A stretch of DNA of 64,000 nt from Thraustochytrium sp. TN22. Its lineage: Eukaryota; Sar; Bigyra; Thraustochytrida; Thraustochytriidae. Positions within the stretch are counted from its first letter, which is position 1; the number at the start of each line of letters is the position of its first letter. The DNA is taken from the NCBI GenBank assembly GCA_013306675.1, contig JABLUY010000154.1, forward strand, positions 1-64,000, in the 5' to 3' direction. Below are positions 8,848 through 18,082 of this stretch, one piece after another. A program made the translations under genes and the position numbers. Under the pieces are notes generated by a model. The model ran no database searches. It had not been told where the DNA came from and was given only the letters and a program-made list of their open reading frames with translations.

Positions 8848-9363
8848 CTTGACTGTGAGAAATCGCGCGTGCGAGGCAGTGCGAGCGACCACGAGTTGAT
8901 CCGTCGTGCAGGGCCTCAGCTGGCTGCGAGGACGCAGCAGACTTTCACGACGGCCTAGACCTCACGGCCTTCAACTTGATCATGCTGTGCCTGGTGCCAG
9001 TGCCACAGTGCCGTCTTCATTGTGAGTCACTCATCACTGTCAGTCTTTTGGTGGCAGGTGGCAGTGCGCACTGGCACTGCTGGCCGGGGCTGAGGAGGCT
9101 TGTCATCGCGTTGAGCCAAACTCCGACAGCGAGCATTGCCGCCACCGACAGCTCGGCGCCGTCACTGCACTGTGCGCTCGCGATTGGCAGCCGCTAGGCT
9201 AGCTGTTGAGCGGCAGGATGATCTCATGATGAAGAAGCAGAGAACTCTGCCTCATGAGACTGTGACTCCATCATCGTGAGCAAGCTGGCGCTCAACAACA
9301 ACGGCCACGGCGAGGCGGACGCGCAAAGCGGCAAGTGGCGCGGCGCGACGCGGCGCGGGCACG

Positions 9364-11214
9364 ATGCAGGCGGCGCGGCGCGGACGGCGGGCGGGCGGCG
9401 AGGGCGAGGGCAGCGGCGGCGGCGGCGGCGCGCAGGCGGCGCGCAGGCCGCGGGCGGAGTCGTCGTCGGCGAGCAGCGGCGGGGCGTCGCGCGCGAGCCG
9501 GCGGTGGGCGACAGCGCGGGCGCCCGTGGCGGAGGACGAGGGGCGGCGAGGCGGGCGCGGTGGGCGCGGCGGCGAGCAGCGGCGCTGGTGGCGGCACGAC
9601 ATCTCGCTGGGCGACGAGGACGAGGAGAATGAGGACGAGGTCGAGGACAGCGGCCGCCGCGGCCGCCGTGAGCTCTATGAGTTTGGTGAAGAGGCGGAGG
9701 AGGACGAGGCGGAGGAGCTGCTGCTGGGCCCCGCGCGCGGCGGGCTCGCGTCGCAGTCGAGGCTCGTGGAGGAGGTGGCGCTGAGACTGAAGCAGGCCGA
9801 GGTGCGCGTGCTGGATGCGGAGCGGCAGAGCGCCGCGCTGGAGCGCGAGGCCGGCGCGTTGCGCGAGACCATCGCGCAGCTCGAGCAGACGCGCGTGCGC
9901 GAAGCGCGAGAGCGCGTGGACGAGGAGGCGCGCCTGCAGGAGAAGCTGGACAAGACGCTAGCCGACCTGGACGCGCGGCAGCGCGAGCTGGACGCGGTGC
10001 GCGAAGCCGGCGAGGCCGCCCGCGCGCGCGCGCAGGAGCTGGGCGAGCGGGCCGCCGCGCAGGAGCGTGACGTGCGCGCGCAGCGCGAGGCGCTCGAGGC
10101 GCAAGTGCGCGCCGAGCACGCGCGCTTCGCACAGCTAAAGACGGAGGCCGAGGCGCTCGAGGCCGGCGCCGCGCAGGACAAGCGCGGCGCCGCGCAGCGC
10201 CTCGCTGACGCGCACGAGGCGCTCGAGGCCGAGGCCGAGCGCGCGCGGGAGGCCGGCGCGGCCCTGCGCAAAGCCGCGGCCGAGCGCGAGCAGCTTCAGC
10301 AGGCGCTCGACGCGCTGCGCGACCAGAAGCGCGACCTGGCCGACGTGGCCGCCGCCGCGCGCCGCGCTGAGGCCGAGGCGCGTGCCGCCGCCCAGGACGC
10401 CGAAACGCGCGTCAAGCTTGCCGAGCGCGCGCAGCAGGACGCCGACGCGCGCCGCCAGCACCTCGAGGCCCAGCTCGCGCAGAGCACGCGCGCGCTCGAG
10501 GACGCGCGCACGGAGCGCGAACAGCTCGCGCGCCAGCTCGACCGCGCCCGCGCCGAGGGCGCTGACCTGGCCCGCGAGCTCGACCGCGTCGGCGACAACA
10601 AGCTCGCGCACGCGCAGCAGGTCGACGGCCTGCGCCGCCAGCTAGAGGACGCCAAGGACGAGGCGCGCCGCAGCGCCGACCGGCAGCGCGCCGCCGACGC
10701 CAAGGCGCGCCAGGAGCACCAGCTCGCCGCCGCGCAGCTTCAGCACGAGAACCAACTCTTGCGCCTCGAGGTTGACCGCCTCCAGGCGCGCCTCCAGCAG
10801 GCCGAGACCGCCAACGCCGCCACGCAGTCCAGCGCGCGCGCTGCGCGCCTCGAGGTCGACCGCATTGCCCAGGCACTCCATCGCGGCAAGGCCGCCTCCT
10901 CCTCCCTCGCGCACGAGCTCCACGAGAAGCAGCGCGTGCAGGATCAGCTCGTCGCGCTCCAACGCGAGCTAGACGGCATGCGCGCGGCCAAGGACGCCGC
11001 GCACCACCGCGCAGCCCAGCTCAAGCGCGACCTCCTGCGCAAGGCTGAAGACGCGCAGCGCCTTGCCCGCCTCGCCGACGACCTCCAAGCCCAGCTGCGA
11101 CTCGCCGAGCAGGAGTCGCATGACCTGGCGGCACGCCACCGCCAATCCCTCGACGCCAAGGACGCTGAGACCGCCTACGTTTGGCGCAAGCTCGAGCAAG
11201 CCTTGCGCATGTAA
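9364..11214 (+). CDS. Long coiled-coil protein
   Basis: A 616-residue frame. Residues 1-80 are Arg/Gly/Ser-rich; 80-125 contain the acidic stretch DEDEENEDEVED and ELYEFGEEAEEDE. From about residue 135 to the end the sequence is one nearly unbroken alpha-helical coiled coil, with regular hydrophobic spacing and many Ala, Arg, Glu and Gln (for example RVLDAERQSAALEREAGAL). This resembles centrosomal, golgin or flagellar rod proteins, but coiled coils are too generic to assign a family. No Pro-rich break or terminal globular domain is visible. The coding strand is extremely rich in GCGCG, and antisense frames are artefacts of that. Confidence 0.75.
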   Translation: MQAARRGRRAGGEGEGSGGGGGAQAARRPRAESSSASSGGASRASRRWATARAPVAEDEGRRGGRGGRGGEQRRWWRHDISLGDEDEENEDEVEDSGRRGRRELYEFGEEAEEDEAEELLLGPARGGLASQSRLVEEVALRLKQAEVRVLDAERQSAALEREAGALRETIAQLEQTRVREARERVDEEARLQEKLDKTLADLDARQRELDAVREAGEAARARAQELGERAAAQERDVRAQREALEAQVRAEHARFAQLKTEAEALEAGAAQDKRGAAQRLADAHEALEAEAERAREAGAALRKAAAEREQLQQALDALRDQKRDLADVAAAARRAEAEARAAAQDAETRVKLAERAQQDADARRQHLEAQLAQSTRALEDARTEREQLARQLDRARAEGADLARELDRVGDNKLAHAQQVDGLRRQLEDAKDEARRSADRQRAADAKARQEHQLAAAQLQHENQLLRLEVDRLQARLQQAETANAATQSSARAARLEVDRIAQALHRGKAASSSLAHELHEKQRVQDQLVALQRELDGMRAAKDAAHHRAAQLKRDLLRKAEDAQRLARLADDLQAQLRLAEQESHDLAARHRQSLDAKDAETAYVWRKLEQALRM

Positions 11215-11375
11215 TTCTTACATCTCTTCAACTCTGTGTATGCTGTCCTGCAAGCTGCCATGCAAGCTGCCTGCGCAAAGGAGTTTTGCTTTGGCGGCTC
11301 TGCCACCAATCGAACAAACAAACAAGCCGCACGAAGGTCGTCTCTTGAAGGAAAAGGGCTTCCGAGTCTTGCGGC

Positions 11376-11612
11376 TCAGAGCAGCAAGCTGTGAGTGAGC
11401 TCGCACCGTCCAGCATCAAGCTGAAACCACTGTTCGCCAATGCAAGGGAGCCTGATGCAGGCACGCCGTGCCTGTGGACGCGCATGAACGCACACGCAGT
11501 CAAGGACACGGCGGTGTTGTGCACGTGGGAGAGCTTTATAGAGATCACAGAGCTCGAAAAGCTCGTCGTTACGGCGTTGGCGGTCGTAAGCCGTGGCGAA
11601 TGGAATGTCCAT
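11376..11612 (-). CDS. Small hypothetical protein (78 aa)
   Basis: A 78-residue frame starting in a strong context (accgccATGG) with an in-frame stop 18 codons upstream of the Met. The N-terminal 30 residues (DRQRRNDELFELCDLYKALP) look like a helix of a real protein; the remainder is Cys/Arg-rich and less convincing. No family recognised. It lies in the 620-bp spacer between two plus-strand genes and could be a gene fragment. Confidence 0.3.
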   Translation of the reverse strand: MDIPFATAYDRQRRNDELFELCDLYKALPRAQHRRVLDCVCVHARPQARRACIRLPCIGEQWFQLDAGRCELTHSLLL

Positions 11613-11835
11613 GGCGGTGACCTGAGAGGGACTGGCAATGCCTGCAAACGGAGCTGAGTTAGGCTAGGCTGGGCCTGGCTGGCTGCGAGCAATCTGAGAT
11701 GCGTTTGCTGACGCGCCTCTTGTAGTCAAAGCAAAGCTTGCACGAAGCAGAGCGCCGCGGCGGCGGCCGCACTGCTGCTCGCCGCCGCCTCCTCGACGGC
11801 ACGCTGCGCTTGGCCTTCGGCAAAGCGCCATCCTG

Positions 11836-12732
11836 ATGGAGGCCGCCATGACGCACGAGGCAAGCCGCGCGGGCGGGCTGCGCGGTGCGGCGGCCACGCA
11901 CGGACGCGTGCAAGAAGAGAGCAACGACAACGACGACGACGAGGAAGAAGAGGAAGAGGAGGCGCTCTTCGACCTGGCAGCGACGCGCGGGCTCCGTGTG
12001 GCGCGTGTGGAGCTGGTGGACACGGAGGGCGCCGCGCGCGCGAGCGTGGCGGTGCACCAGGTGGCGGCGTTGACGCCGCTGGACGCCTGCCTGCTGAGCC
12101 ACGCTAGCGCGGACCTCACGGGCAACCGCGTCTGGCTCGGGGCGCGCCTCCTCGCGCAACACCTGGCGTGCGCCGGCAGTGGGGAGCTGCCGGCTGCGGC
12201 GCTCGAGCTCGGCGCCGGCACGGGCGTGGTGGGGCTCGCACTGGCCGCCCTCGGCGTGCGCTGCGTGCTGACGGACCTCGAGCCTGCCGTGCTGGACCTG
12301 CTGCGAAGCAACATCGAGCTCAACGGGCTCGAGACGATGGCAGAGGTGCGCGCGCTTCCATGGCAGCTGGACGCCGACGCGAAGGCGCCTCCTGCAGATG
12401 ATTGCGTGGACATGGTCGTCGCAGCCGAGTGCGTCTACGACCTTGCCGTCCTGCCGGCCCTGCTCGCCACGGCTGCGCGCCATCTGCGCCCCGGCGGCCG
12501 CCTCCTCATGTGCAACTGCACAAGCCGGCTGCTCCTGACGAGCGAGCAGACGGACACGCTCGTGGCGAAGGAGGCAGCCTCTGCAGGGTTCGCGTCGTGC
12601 GAGCCGATCCCCGTTTCTGACTTTCTGCGTAACGCCGTTGTGCGCGGCTCTGCGGAGGAGCATCGCGGCCGGGTGTCGCGAACCCTCGCGGAAGAGTCAA
12701 TCTCTTTCCTTTCGCTGACCCTTGCCAAGTAA
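11836..12732 (+). CDS. Protein-lysine methyltransferase-like (METTL21/FAM86 type)
   Basis: A 298-residue class I S-adenosylmethionine-dependent methyltransferase of the METTL21/FAM86 (family 16) type. Residues 97-110 (GNRVWLGARLLAQH) match the family's G-x-x-x-W motif. Motif I is ALELGAGTGVVG (122-133), which binds the cofactor. VLTDLEP (144-150) carries the acidic ribose-binding residue, and VVAAECVYD (194-202) corresponds to the family's D/E-x-x-Y/F substrate box, here with E at the first position. LRPGGRLLMCN follows as the next strand. The first 45 residues are a low-complexity acidic extension. Family members methylate lysines on chaperones and elongation factors; the substrate here cannot be told. 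Confidence 0.8.
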   Translation: MEAAMTHEASRAGGLRGAAATHGRVQEESNDNDDDEEEEEEEALFDLAATRGLRVARVELVDTEGAARASVAVHQVAALTPLDACLLSHASADLTGNRVWLGARLLAQHLACAGSGELPAAALELGAGTGVVGLALAALGVRCVLTDLEPAVLDLLRSNIELNGLETMAEVRALPWQLDADAKAPPADDCVDMVVAAECVYDLAVLPALLATAARHLRPGGRLLMCNCTSRLLLTSEQTDTLVAKEAASAGFASCEPIPVSDFLRNAVVRGSAEEHRGRVSRTLAEESISFLSLTLAK

Positions 12733-12866
12733 CTTATTGGTTTTTGCCTGTGTGAGACAGTGTGATCAATGGCGTTGTCGGTGCCATGGCACCATCAGCG
12801 AGATGCCACTGGAAATCCATCGCAACTGCAAGACCAGAATGAAAAGCTCATCACGAAGTGCATGCC

Positions 12867-13262
12867 ACCCCGCGGCGACGCACCCACAGCGTCGCACCCA
12901 CAAGGGTCCCGGAACGTATGAGGAGAGTTGCATCGCTTGCCTCTGGCCGTGTGAGGTCGAACAGACCCGTGATGGCTCTGCCGAAAGCTCGAAAGAGCAC
13001 AGACACAGGCGAGCATTCACATGCCATTTTCACGCGTCGTCTGTAGTCGCAAATGCAAGAACGAAGAAGCTCACCAAAATCATTCAAAGAGCCTACCCAA
13101 AGCTACTGACAGTGAGTACCCCGCGGCGTCACACACAAGCGTCCCGGAGCGAATGAGCAAAGTCGCTTCCGGCCGTTGGAGGTCGGGGCTCTGCTCAAAA
13201 CTCACACACATACACATACAGGCGAGCCTCCACGTGGTTTACGCGTCCTCTGTGTCGTTCTT
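12867..13262. repeat. Diverged tandem duplication (two copies of about 145-185 bp)
   Basis: Copy A (about 12867-13050) and copy B (about 13118-13262) share in order CCCCGCGGCG, CACAAG-GTCCCGGA-CG-ATGAG, GTCGCTT/ATCGCTT, GGCCGT-GAGGTCG, ACAGGCGAGC and ACGCGTC-TCTGT. Spacing differs by small indels. Copy B runs into the last codons of the macro-domain gene, so copy A looks like a duplicated gene end. One TCACTGTCAG motif (reverse, 13106-13115) sits just before copy B. Otherwise the 505-bp spacer holds no gene. Confidence 0.65.
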
Positions 13263-14066
13263 GGTGGCATCTTGCTGTTCCTCGGAGTCTTGGTCGTCGG
13301 GCTGCTCGGCAAAGACGGCCTCGGCGACGGAAGAAAGGGTGTGCAGCTCGAGGTCGGTGAAGGCGCACAAGTGGGCTTCCTCGAGGCCCGGGTATGCTGC
13401 GTCGCGGATGGCCTCGACGCCGACCTGCAGGACCCGATCGAGGGTCTGGTCGCCGCGAAAGATGCCGGCGGAGAGGAGGCTAAAGGCGATGGTCTTGAGA
13501 CCCTTCTCCTCCGCACGGCGCATGGCGGCGGTGTAGGCGGCGCGCAGCTTCGCGTCGCCCTCTGCGAGGGTGTCAAAGCGCACGTACATGGGACCGACCG
13601 CGTGGATGCAGTAGTCGGCGTTGAGCCTGCCGCCGATGGTGATGACGGCGTCGCCAGTGCGGCAGCGGCGCTCGAGGCTGCCCTCGAGCACGGGGAGCGC
13701 GGCGCGCGCCTCGGCGAGCTCGCGACCGCCGGCCCGGCAGATGGCGCCATCCACGCCCATTCCGCCCTGGCAGCCCTCATTGGCCGCATTGACGATGGCG
13801 TCACCGGCGAAGCCCACGACCGAGCCCTGCGACACGACCAGCACGCCGGAGCTCAGCTCGAAGACGTCCTGCGGGAAGACCTCAAGCCATTGCTCGCCGC
13901 GCGCGGCGGCCTCGCGTGCGTTCGACGCCGCCTCCTCCACGCTGTCGTTTTCGTTGGCGCTGCCGACCTCGTCGCCCCCCTCCTCCTCCTCCACCACCAC
14001 TACCTCTTGGACGGCCGCGCTCTGCGCGTCCTCCACGACGGAGGGCGCATCCTCGCGCTCGCTCAT
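13239..14066 (-). CDS. Macro-domain protein (ADP-ribose binding, MacroD-like)
   Basis: A 275-residue protein. The macro domain spans about residues 78-250: strand VVSQGSVVGF, then GDAIVNAANEGCQGGMGVDG (88-107), the diagnostic ADP-ribose-binding loop with the NAAN Asn pair and glycine-rich turn, then AICRAGG. YCIHAVGP (152-159) matches the central strand, and FSLLSAGIFRGDQ (195-207) is the second substrate loop. MacroD-type enzymes remove mono-ADP-ribose from proteins or hydrolyse O-acetyl-ADP-ribose; the Asn and Gly residues needed are present. The first 55 residues are acidic and Val/Glu-rich and probably disordered. It ends in the acidic tail DATKNDTEDA. Confidence 0.85.
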   Translation of the reverse strand: MSEREDAPSVVEDAQSAAVQEVVVVEEEEGGDEVGSANENDSVEEAASNAREAAARGEQWLEVFPQDVFELSSGVLVVSQGSVVGFAGDAIVNAANEGCQGGMGVDGAICRAGGRELAEARAALPVLEGSLERRCRTGDAVITIGGRLNADYCIHAVGPMYVRFDTLAEGDAKLRAAYTAAMRRAEEKGLKTIAFSLLSAGIFRGDQTLDRVLQVGVEAIRDAAYPGLEEAHLCAFTDLELHTLSSVAEAVFAEQPDDQDSEEQQDATKNDTEDA

Positions 14067-14409
14067 GGTCCACCTCGTGCGGCGCCCGGGCGGGCGAGCG
14101 TGCTGGCAGGGGCGGCGCGCGCGGAGACGCGGGGGTGTTGGCGGGCCACCACGCGCCGCGCCGTCCGTACGCGCCTCGCTGCGCCCGAGTCGCGGGTCTG
14201 GCGGGGCGCGATGGCGGTCTGCGCCGCCGACGCAGCTAATAAGCTAGGCTGGCTCTAGTAGCTAGCTAGCTGCACAAAGTGCTTCGGCCTTTGGTCCTGC
14301 AGCGCAGCCGGTTCAAGTTCGCGCGTGCGTGCTGCACAAGAGGGCTGACGTACAGTTAACTTAGCAGCAGCAGCAGGAACAGGAGCAGCAGCACATCATG
14401 ATCAAAAAA
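14067..14409. other. Spacer, no gene seen
   Basis: 343 bp upstream of the macro gene and downstream of 14-3-3. It contains repeated TAGCTAGCTAG near 14258-14270 and a CAGCAG run near 14365-14395. I see no coding potential. Confidence 0.5.
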
Positions 14410-14970
14410 TCAGTCTTCCATGTCGTTGCTATGGTCCATCAAGTCCTTGTGAATGCGCATGTGCTCGTCGTGTTGCTGCTGCTCGGTGTGCCAGAGCTGC
14501 AGATTATCCTTGATGAGCTGGAGGATGAGCGAGGCGTCTCTATAGTCGTCGGATGGCGGAAAGTGCTCGAGCGCGGATGTGGCGGCGTCGAGCGCGGACT
14601 GCGCGACCTCGCGTGCCTTCGCAAAGTCCTGGACGATCTCATGGTAAAAGACGGAGAGGTTGAGTGCAAGGCCGAGGCGGATGGTGTTGACGGGCGGAAG
14701 CTCCTGCGCGATGCGCTGCGCCTCCGTGTAGGCCTTGAGCGCCTCCTCGGAGGCAGCCTGGCGGCGCCTGCCCTGGGCGAACTCGGCCAGATAGCGGTGG
14801 TAGTCGCCCATCATCTTGTTGCAGAAGACCTGCGACTCGGGAAGGCCGGTCTGCTGCAGCAGCGTTTCGCGCAGGAGCATGAGCGCCTCGTCGCAGGCGT
14901 CCTGCAGCTCGCGCTCGAGGTTCTGGATGTACTCGTTCAGCTCGGGCCCCTGCAGCTCGCGAATGATGCT

Positions 14971-15002
<32 letters not shown>

Positions 15003-15240
15003 TGTCGAGCGAGTTCTGCGCGATGGCGCTGAGCGTGCGCCAGCTCTGCCGCAGCACGCCCACGCGCTGCTTGAAGGCCACGCTCAGCAGGTTGCGCTCC
15101 TCCACGTTCAGCTCCTGCTTCTCCTGCTGCGCGCGCTGCGCCAGCAGCTTCACCCACCGCACCATGTCCTCCCACCGCTCCGCGTGCTCCGCCAGGTGCG
15201 CCAGCTTCACCAGCGCCGCGCGGCTGGGGGGGTCCTCCAT
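14410..15240 (-). CDS. 14-3-3 protein
   Basis: A 276-residue 14-3-3 protein (usual length about 245-265), a dimeric phosphoserine/threonine adaptor. The phosphopeptide pocket is conserved: RNLLSVAFKQRVGVLRQSWR carries the Lys and Arg equivalent to K49 and R56, and KMMGDYHRYLAEF carries the R127/Y128 pair; a neighbouring Tyr is His. Helix-9 residues LILQLIKDNLQLW match the C-terminal signature. An (Ala-Gly) run (TAGAGAGAGAGS), encoded by a GCCCGC hexamer repeat at about 14974-15002, enlarges the loop between helices C and D. I start at MEDPPSRAAL, which aligns with the family start; the open frame continues upstream only as Arg/Gly-rich sequence. It is divergent from PAF1. Confidence 0.93.
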
Positions 15241-15835
15241 CGCGCCTCGCGGCCTGCCTGGCCGGCCCTCCCGCGCTCCTCCTCGCGCTCCCTCTCCTCC
15301 TCGTACGCCTCGCCGCCTCGTCTCCTTCTGCGGCCGGGCTCGCCTCGCCCCGCCTCGCCCGCCTCGCCCGCCTCGCCCCGGCGCCTCGCGCGCGGCCGGC
15401 TCGGGCGGCGGCGCGGTCTGCGCGGCGCGCCGCGCGCTCCCGCGCGCTCCCGCGCCCGCGCGCTGCTGGGCGCGCCGCGCGGCCACGGCGCCGCGCCCGC
15501 CACCGCGCGGCCAGCCTGAGGCGGCCGAGCGCCCTGGCCGCCGCGGCGCAAGTCGAGCAAACGGCGGCGCAAGTCGGCTATCCGCGGCGGCGCACTTGCG
15601 CGGGCGCCGCGGCGGTTGGCGGGCGCCCGTGGCCGGCCGCCGCTGGATGAAGGATCAAGGCCGCGTTCAAATTCGAATTCGAATTATTCAAGCAAGCAAG
15701 CAAGCAAGCAAGCGAGCAAGCAAGCAAGCCGCCGTCGGCGCGCGCGGCGGCCGGTCGGTCGGTCTCGCGCTCTCGCGGTCGGTCGCTCGCGCGCTTGAGC
15801 GCGCTCGGCTCGCGGCGGCGGCGGCCGGGAGCACC
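15241..15835. promoter_or_regulatory. Shared upstream region of 14-3-3 (-) and PAF1 (+)
   Basis: 595 bp between two divergent starts. It is very GC-rich, with GCCTCGCCCC repeats at about 15340-15385. It then has the AT-rich core AAATTCGAATTCGAATTATT (15669-15688) and a run of CAAG tetranucleotides (15690-15729). No gene recognised. Promoter content is inferred from the head-to-head layout. Confidence 0.5.
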
Positions 15836-17320
15836 ATGGCGGGCGGCGCGCAGCAGAGCGCGGCGGCGGGCAAGAAGGGCAAGGGCGCGGCGGAGCAGGG
15901 GCGGTTCCTGGTGGAGCTGCGGTACCGCAACGAGCTGCCGGCGCCGCCGTGCGACCCCAAGTACCTCAAGATCCCGTCGCAGGTGGAGGCCATGTACAAG
16001 TACCACTTCTCGTCGATGGAGCGCGCGTACAAGCACAAGATCTACCTCAAGCCGACGATCGGGCCGGCGGTGAACCTGATGGACCCTCGCACCGCGGAGG
16101 TGACGGGCGTGAGCCTGAGCGCCGCGGACCGGCGGCTGCTGCGCAAGGACACGGAGGACGACGCGGCGCAGGGGCTGGGGCCCGGCCAGCTGCGGCGGCG
16201 CATCGGCAACGACATGAGCATTCGCAACATCCACCTGTCCACGACGGTGCGCCAGAACAAGCACTGGCTGCGCAAGACCGAGTACATCGAGAACAACCAG
16301 TTCATGAACACGCACAAGTCGCTCTCGCTCGTGCAGGAGCAGGAGCAGCGCGCGCTGGCCGCCGAGCAGCGCAAGCGCCGCGCCGAGGGCAACCGCCAGC
16401 TCAAGTCCAAGGCAGACCGCATCGAGGAGCAGTTTGCCCAGGCGCGCACCGTGCCGGTGCACCAGACCAAGCCGGAACTCAAGCCCGTGCGCATCTTCTC
16501 CGTCGAGCCGGACATTCAGCGCAACCTGCAGCAGCTCTACCACGTCTCCTTCACCGACGAGAGCGTGCTCGACGACCGCGCCGGCAACGAGAGGACCAAG
16601 TCCGAGGGTGGCCAGAACCTCGCGCAGTACTCGGAGGCCGACCGTAAGGTCATCACGCGCGGCCTGCTCGAGCAGCTGCACGACGACGAGCTCACCCAGA
16701 TCTCCTTCCTCATCCCCGCTGAGGAGGGCGCCACTTCGCCCTCCAAGGTCGACGGTGACAACGACGACGATGACGACGAGATGGATGACCTCGAGCGCCC
16801 CCAGCGCAAGGATGCACAGGCCTACCGCTGGGTGCGTGATTATCAGTACGAGTTCCGCAACGTCAAGGGCGGCCGCATCGTCTTCATGTGGGACAAGCAG
16901 GCCATGCGCGAGCCGGCCTCCGCCGCCAAGCCCATCTACGGCAAGATCCGCTACCTCCAGCTCGAGCCCGCCATCATCTCCCTCACGCGCAACCAGACGA
17001 GCCGCTTCAACGTGCAGGCCTCGCGCGCCAAGCGCACCCGTCTCGAGCGCCGCCCGTACAACGAGGACGAGAAGGCTCACCGCGATGAGCGTCTCGAGGA
17101 CCTCGAGCGCGGTCAGTACGACATCGAGGAGGAAATTATCGCGCAGGAGGAGCAGCAGCGCCAGGCCGCCATGGAGGAAGCCGCCGCTGCTACCGCTGCC
17201 AATGGCGCCAAGAAGCGGGCGACGCCGGACGAAGACGCCGACGATAGCGATGACGAGTCCTACTCGCGTCCTGCGACCAAGCGCAAGCGCAAGAGTGTCG
17301 CGTTCGCCGAGCCCGGGAAA

Positions 17321-17361
<41 letters not shown>

Positions 17362-17602
17362 CGAGGGAGACGACGACGACGACGACGACGAGGATGACGA
17401 GGGCGAGGCCGAGATGGACGAGGATCGCGTGCAGGGCACCAGCCGTGAGGAGGCCAAGAAGTCCGCCTCGACGAAGCCCAAGAAGCGCGATGCCCAGGAG
17501 AAGCCTGCGGCAAAGGCGAAGGCAAAGGTGGCCGAGGTTTCGGACGACTCTGACTCCGATTCGAGCTCTGGCTCCGGCTCTTCCGGTTCCGACTCCGACT
17601 GA
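15836..17602 (+). CDS. PAF1: PAF1 homologue, subunit of the RNA polymerase II PAF1 complex
   Basis: 588 residues starting at MAGGAQQSAAAG in context caccATGG. Residues about 22-110 match the PAF1 N terminus: FLVELRYRNELPAPPCDPKYL, a segment with YKYHFSSMERAYKHK, and LMDPRTAEVTG. RRIGNDMSIRNIHLSTTVRQ and KTEYIENNQF follow the same order as in yeast and human PAF1. About residues 200-420 continue the conserved region (AYRWVRDYQYEFRN; EPAIISLTRNQ). The C-terminal 110 residues are a long Asp/Glu/Ser/Lys tail typical of the family, here with an Asp run at about 495-525. PAF1 organises a nuclear elongation complex that supports histone H2B ubiquitination and H3 methylation. Confidence 0.92.
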
Positions 17603-17655
17603 TTCGGGAACCTGGAGAGAGAATGGAGCGCGAGCTGACTGTGCGGGGCAAGCGT

Positions 17656-17816
17656 GTTCAACAAGCAAGTGTTCAACAAGCAAGTGTTCACAAGCAAGTG
17701 TTCAACAAGCACGTGTTCAACAAGCAAGTGTTCACAAGCAAGTGTTCAACAAGCAAGTGTTCACAAGCAAGTGTTCAACAAGCAAGTGTTCAACAAGCAA
17801 GTGTTCAACAAGCAAG
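17656..17816. repeat. 15-bp minisatellite, 11 units
   Basis: Eleven head-to-tail units of GTTCAACAAGCAAGT (15 bp) interspersed with a 14-bp version GTTCACAAGCAAGT, in the order 15,15,14,15,15,14,15,14,15,15,14. It starts 53 bp after the PAF1 stop codon, so it may be transcribed in the 3' UTR. Confidence 0.95.
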
Positions 17817-18082
17817 GTTAGGAGAGGGGATTAGTATCTATGGCCGGCCGGGCGTTTTCCCCTCCCTGCAGGGAGCAGAGAGAAGGGAGCAGTCAAGCAA
17901 CCCCGAAGCAAGAAGCAACAGCAAGGCAACGCAAAGGAACACTCGTTCGTGTACGCGTACATGCAAACGAAAACGTGCGTGCAACGTGCAGCGTGCTGCA
18001 CGCATGCATACATGCCCACATACATACAAGCAATACGTATTTGTCTCCTCCATCCATGACGAAAATATCCACAACATCATGT
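17817..18082. other. Spacer between convergent PAF1 and RRP36
   Basis: 266 bp, less GC-rich than the genes. It contains CATGCATACATGCCCACATACATACA near 18001-18027. No gene or recognisable site. Confidence 0.5.

Larger units (their letters stand above)
8021..9363. other. Divergent spacer with microsatellites and an AT-rich island
   Basis: No gene recognised. It holds a GCAGCG hexamer run (8107-8135), GAGCTCCGC repeats (8226-8262), an AT-rich near-palindrome (8458-8488), a GAGCAC hexamer run (about 8792-8847), one TTGACTGTGAGA motif (8849-8860) and one TCACTGTCAG motif (9034-9043). Probably holds the promoters of the flanking UIM (-) and coiled-coil (+) genes. Confidence 0.5.
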
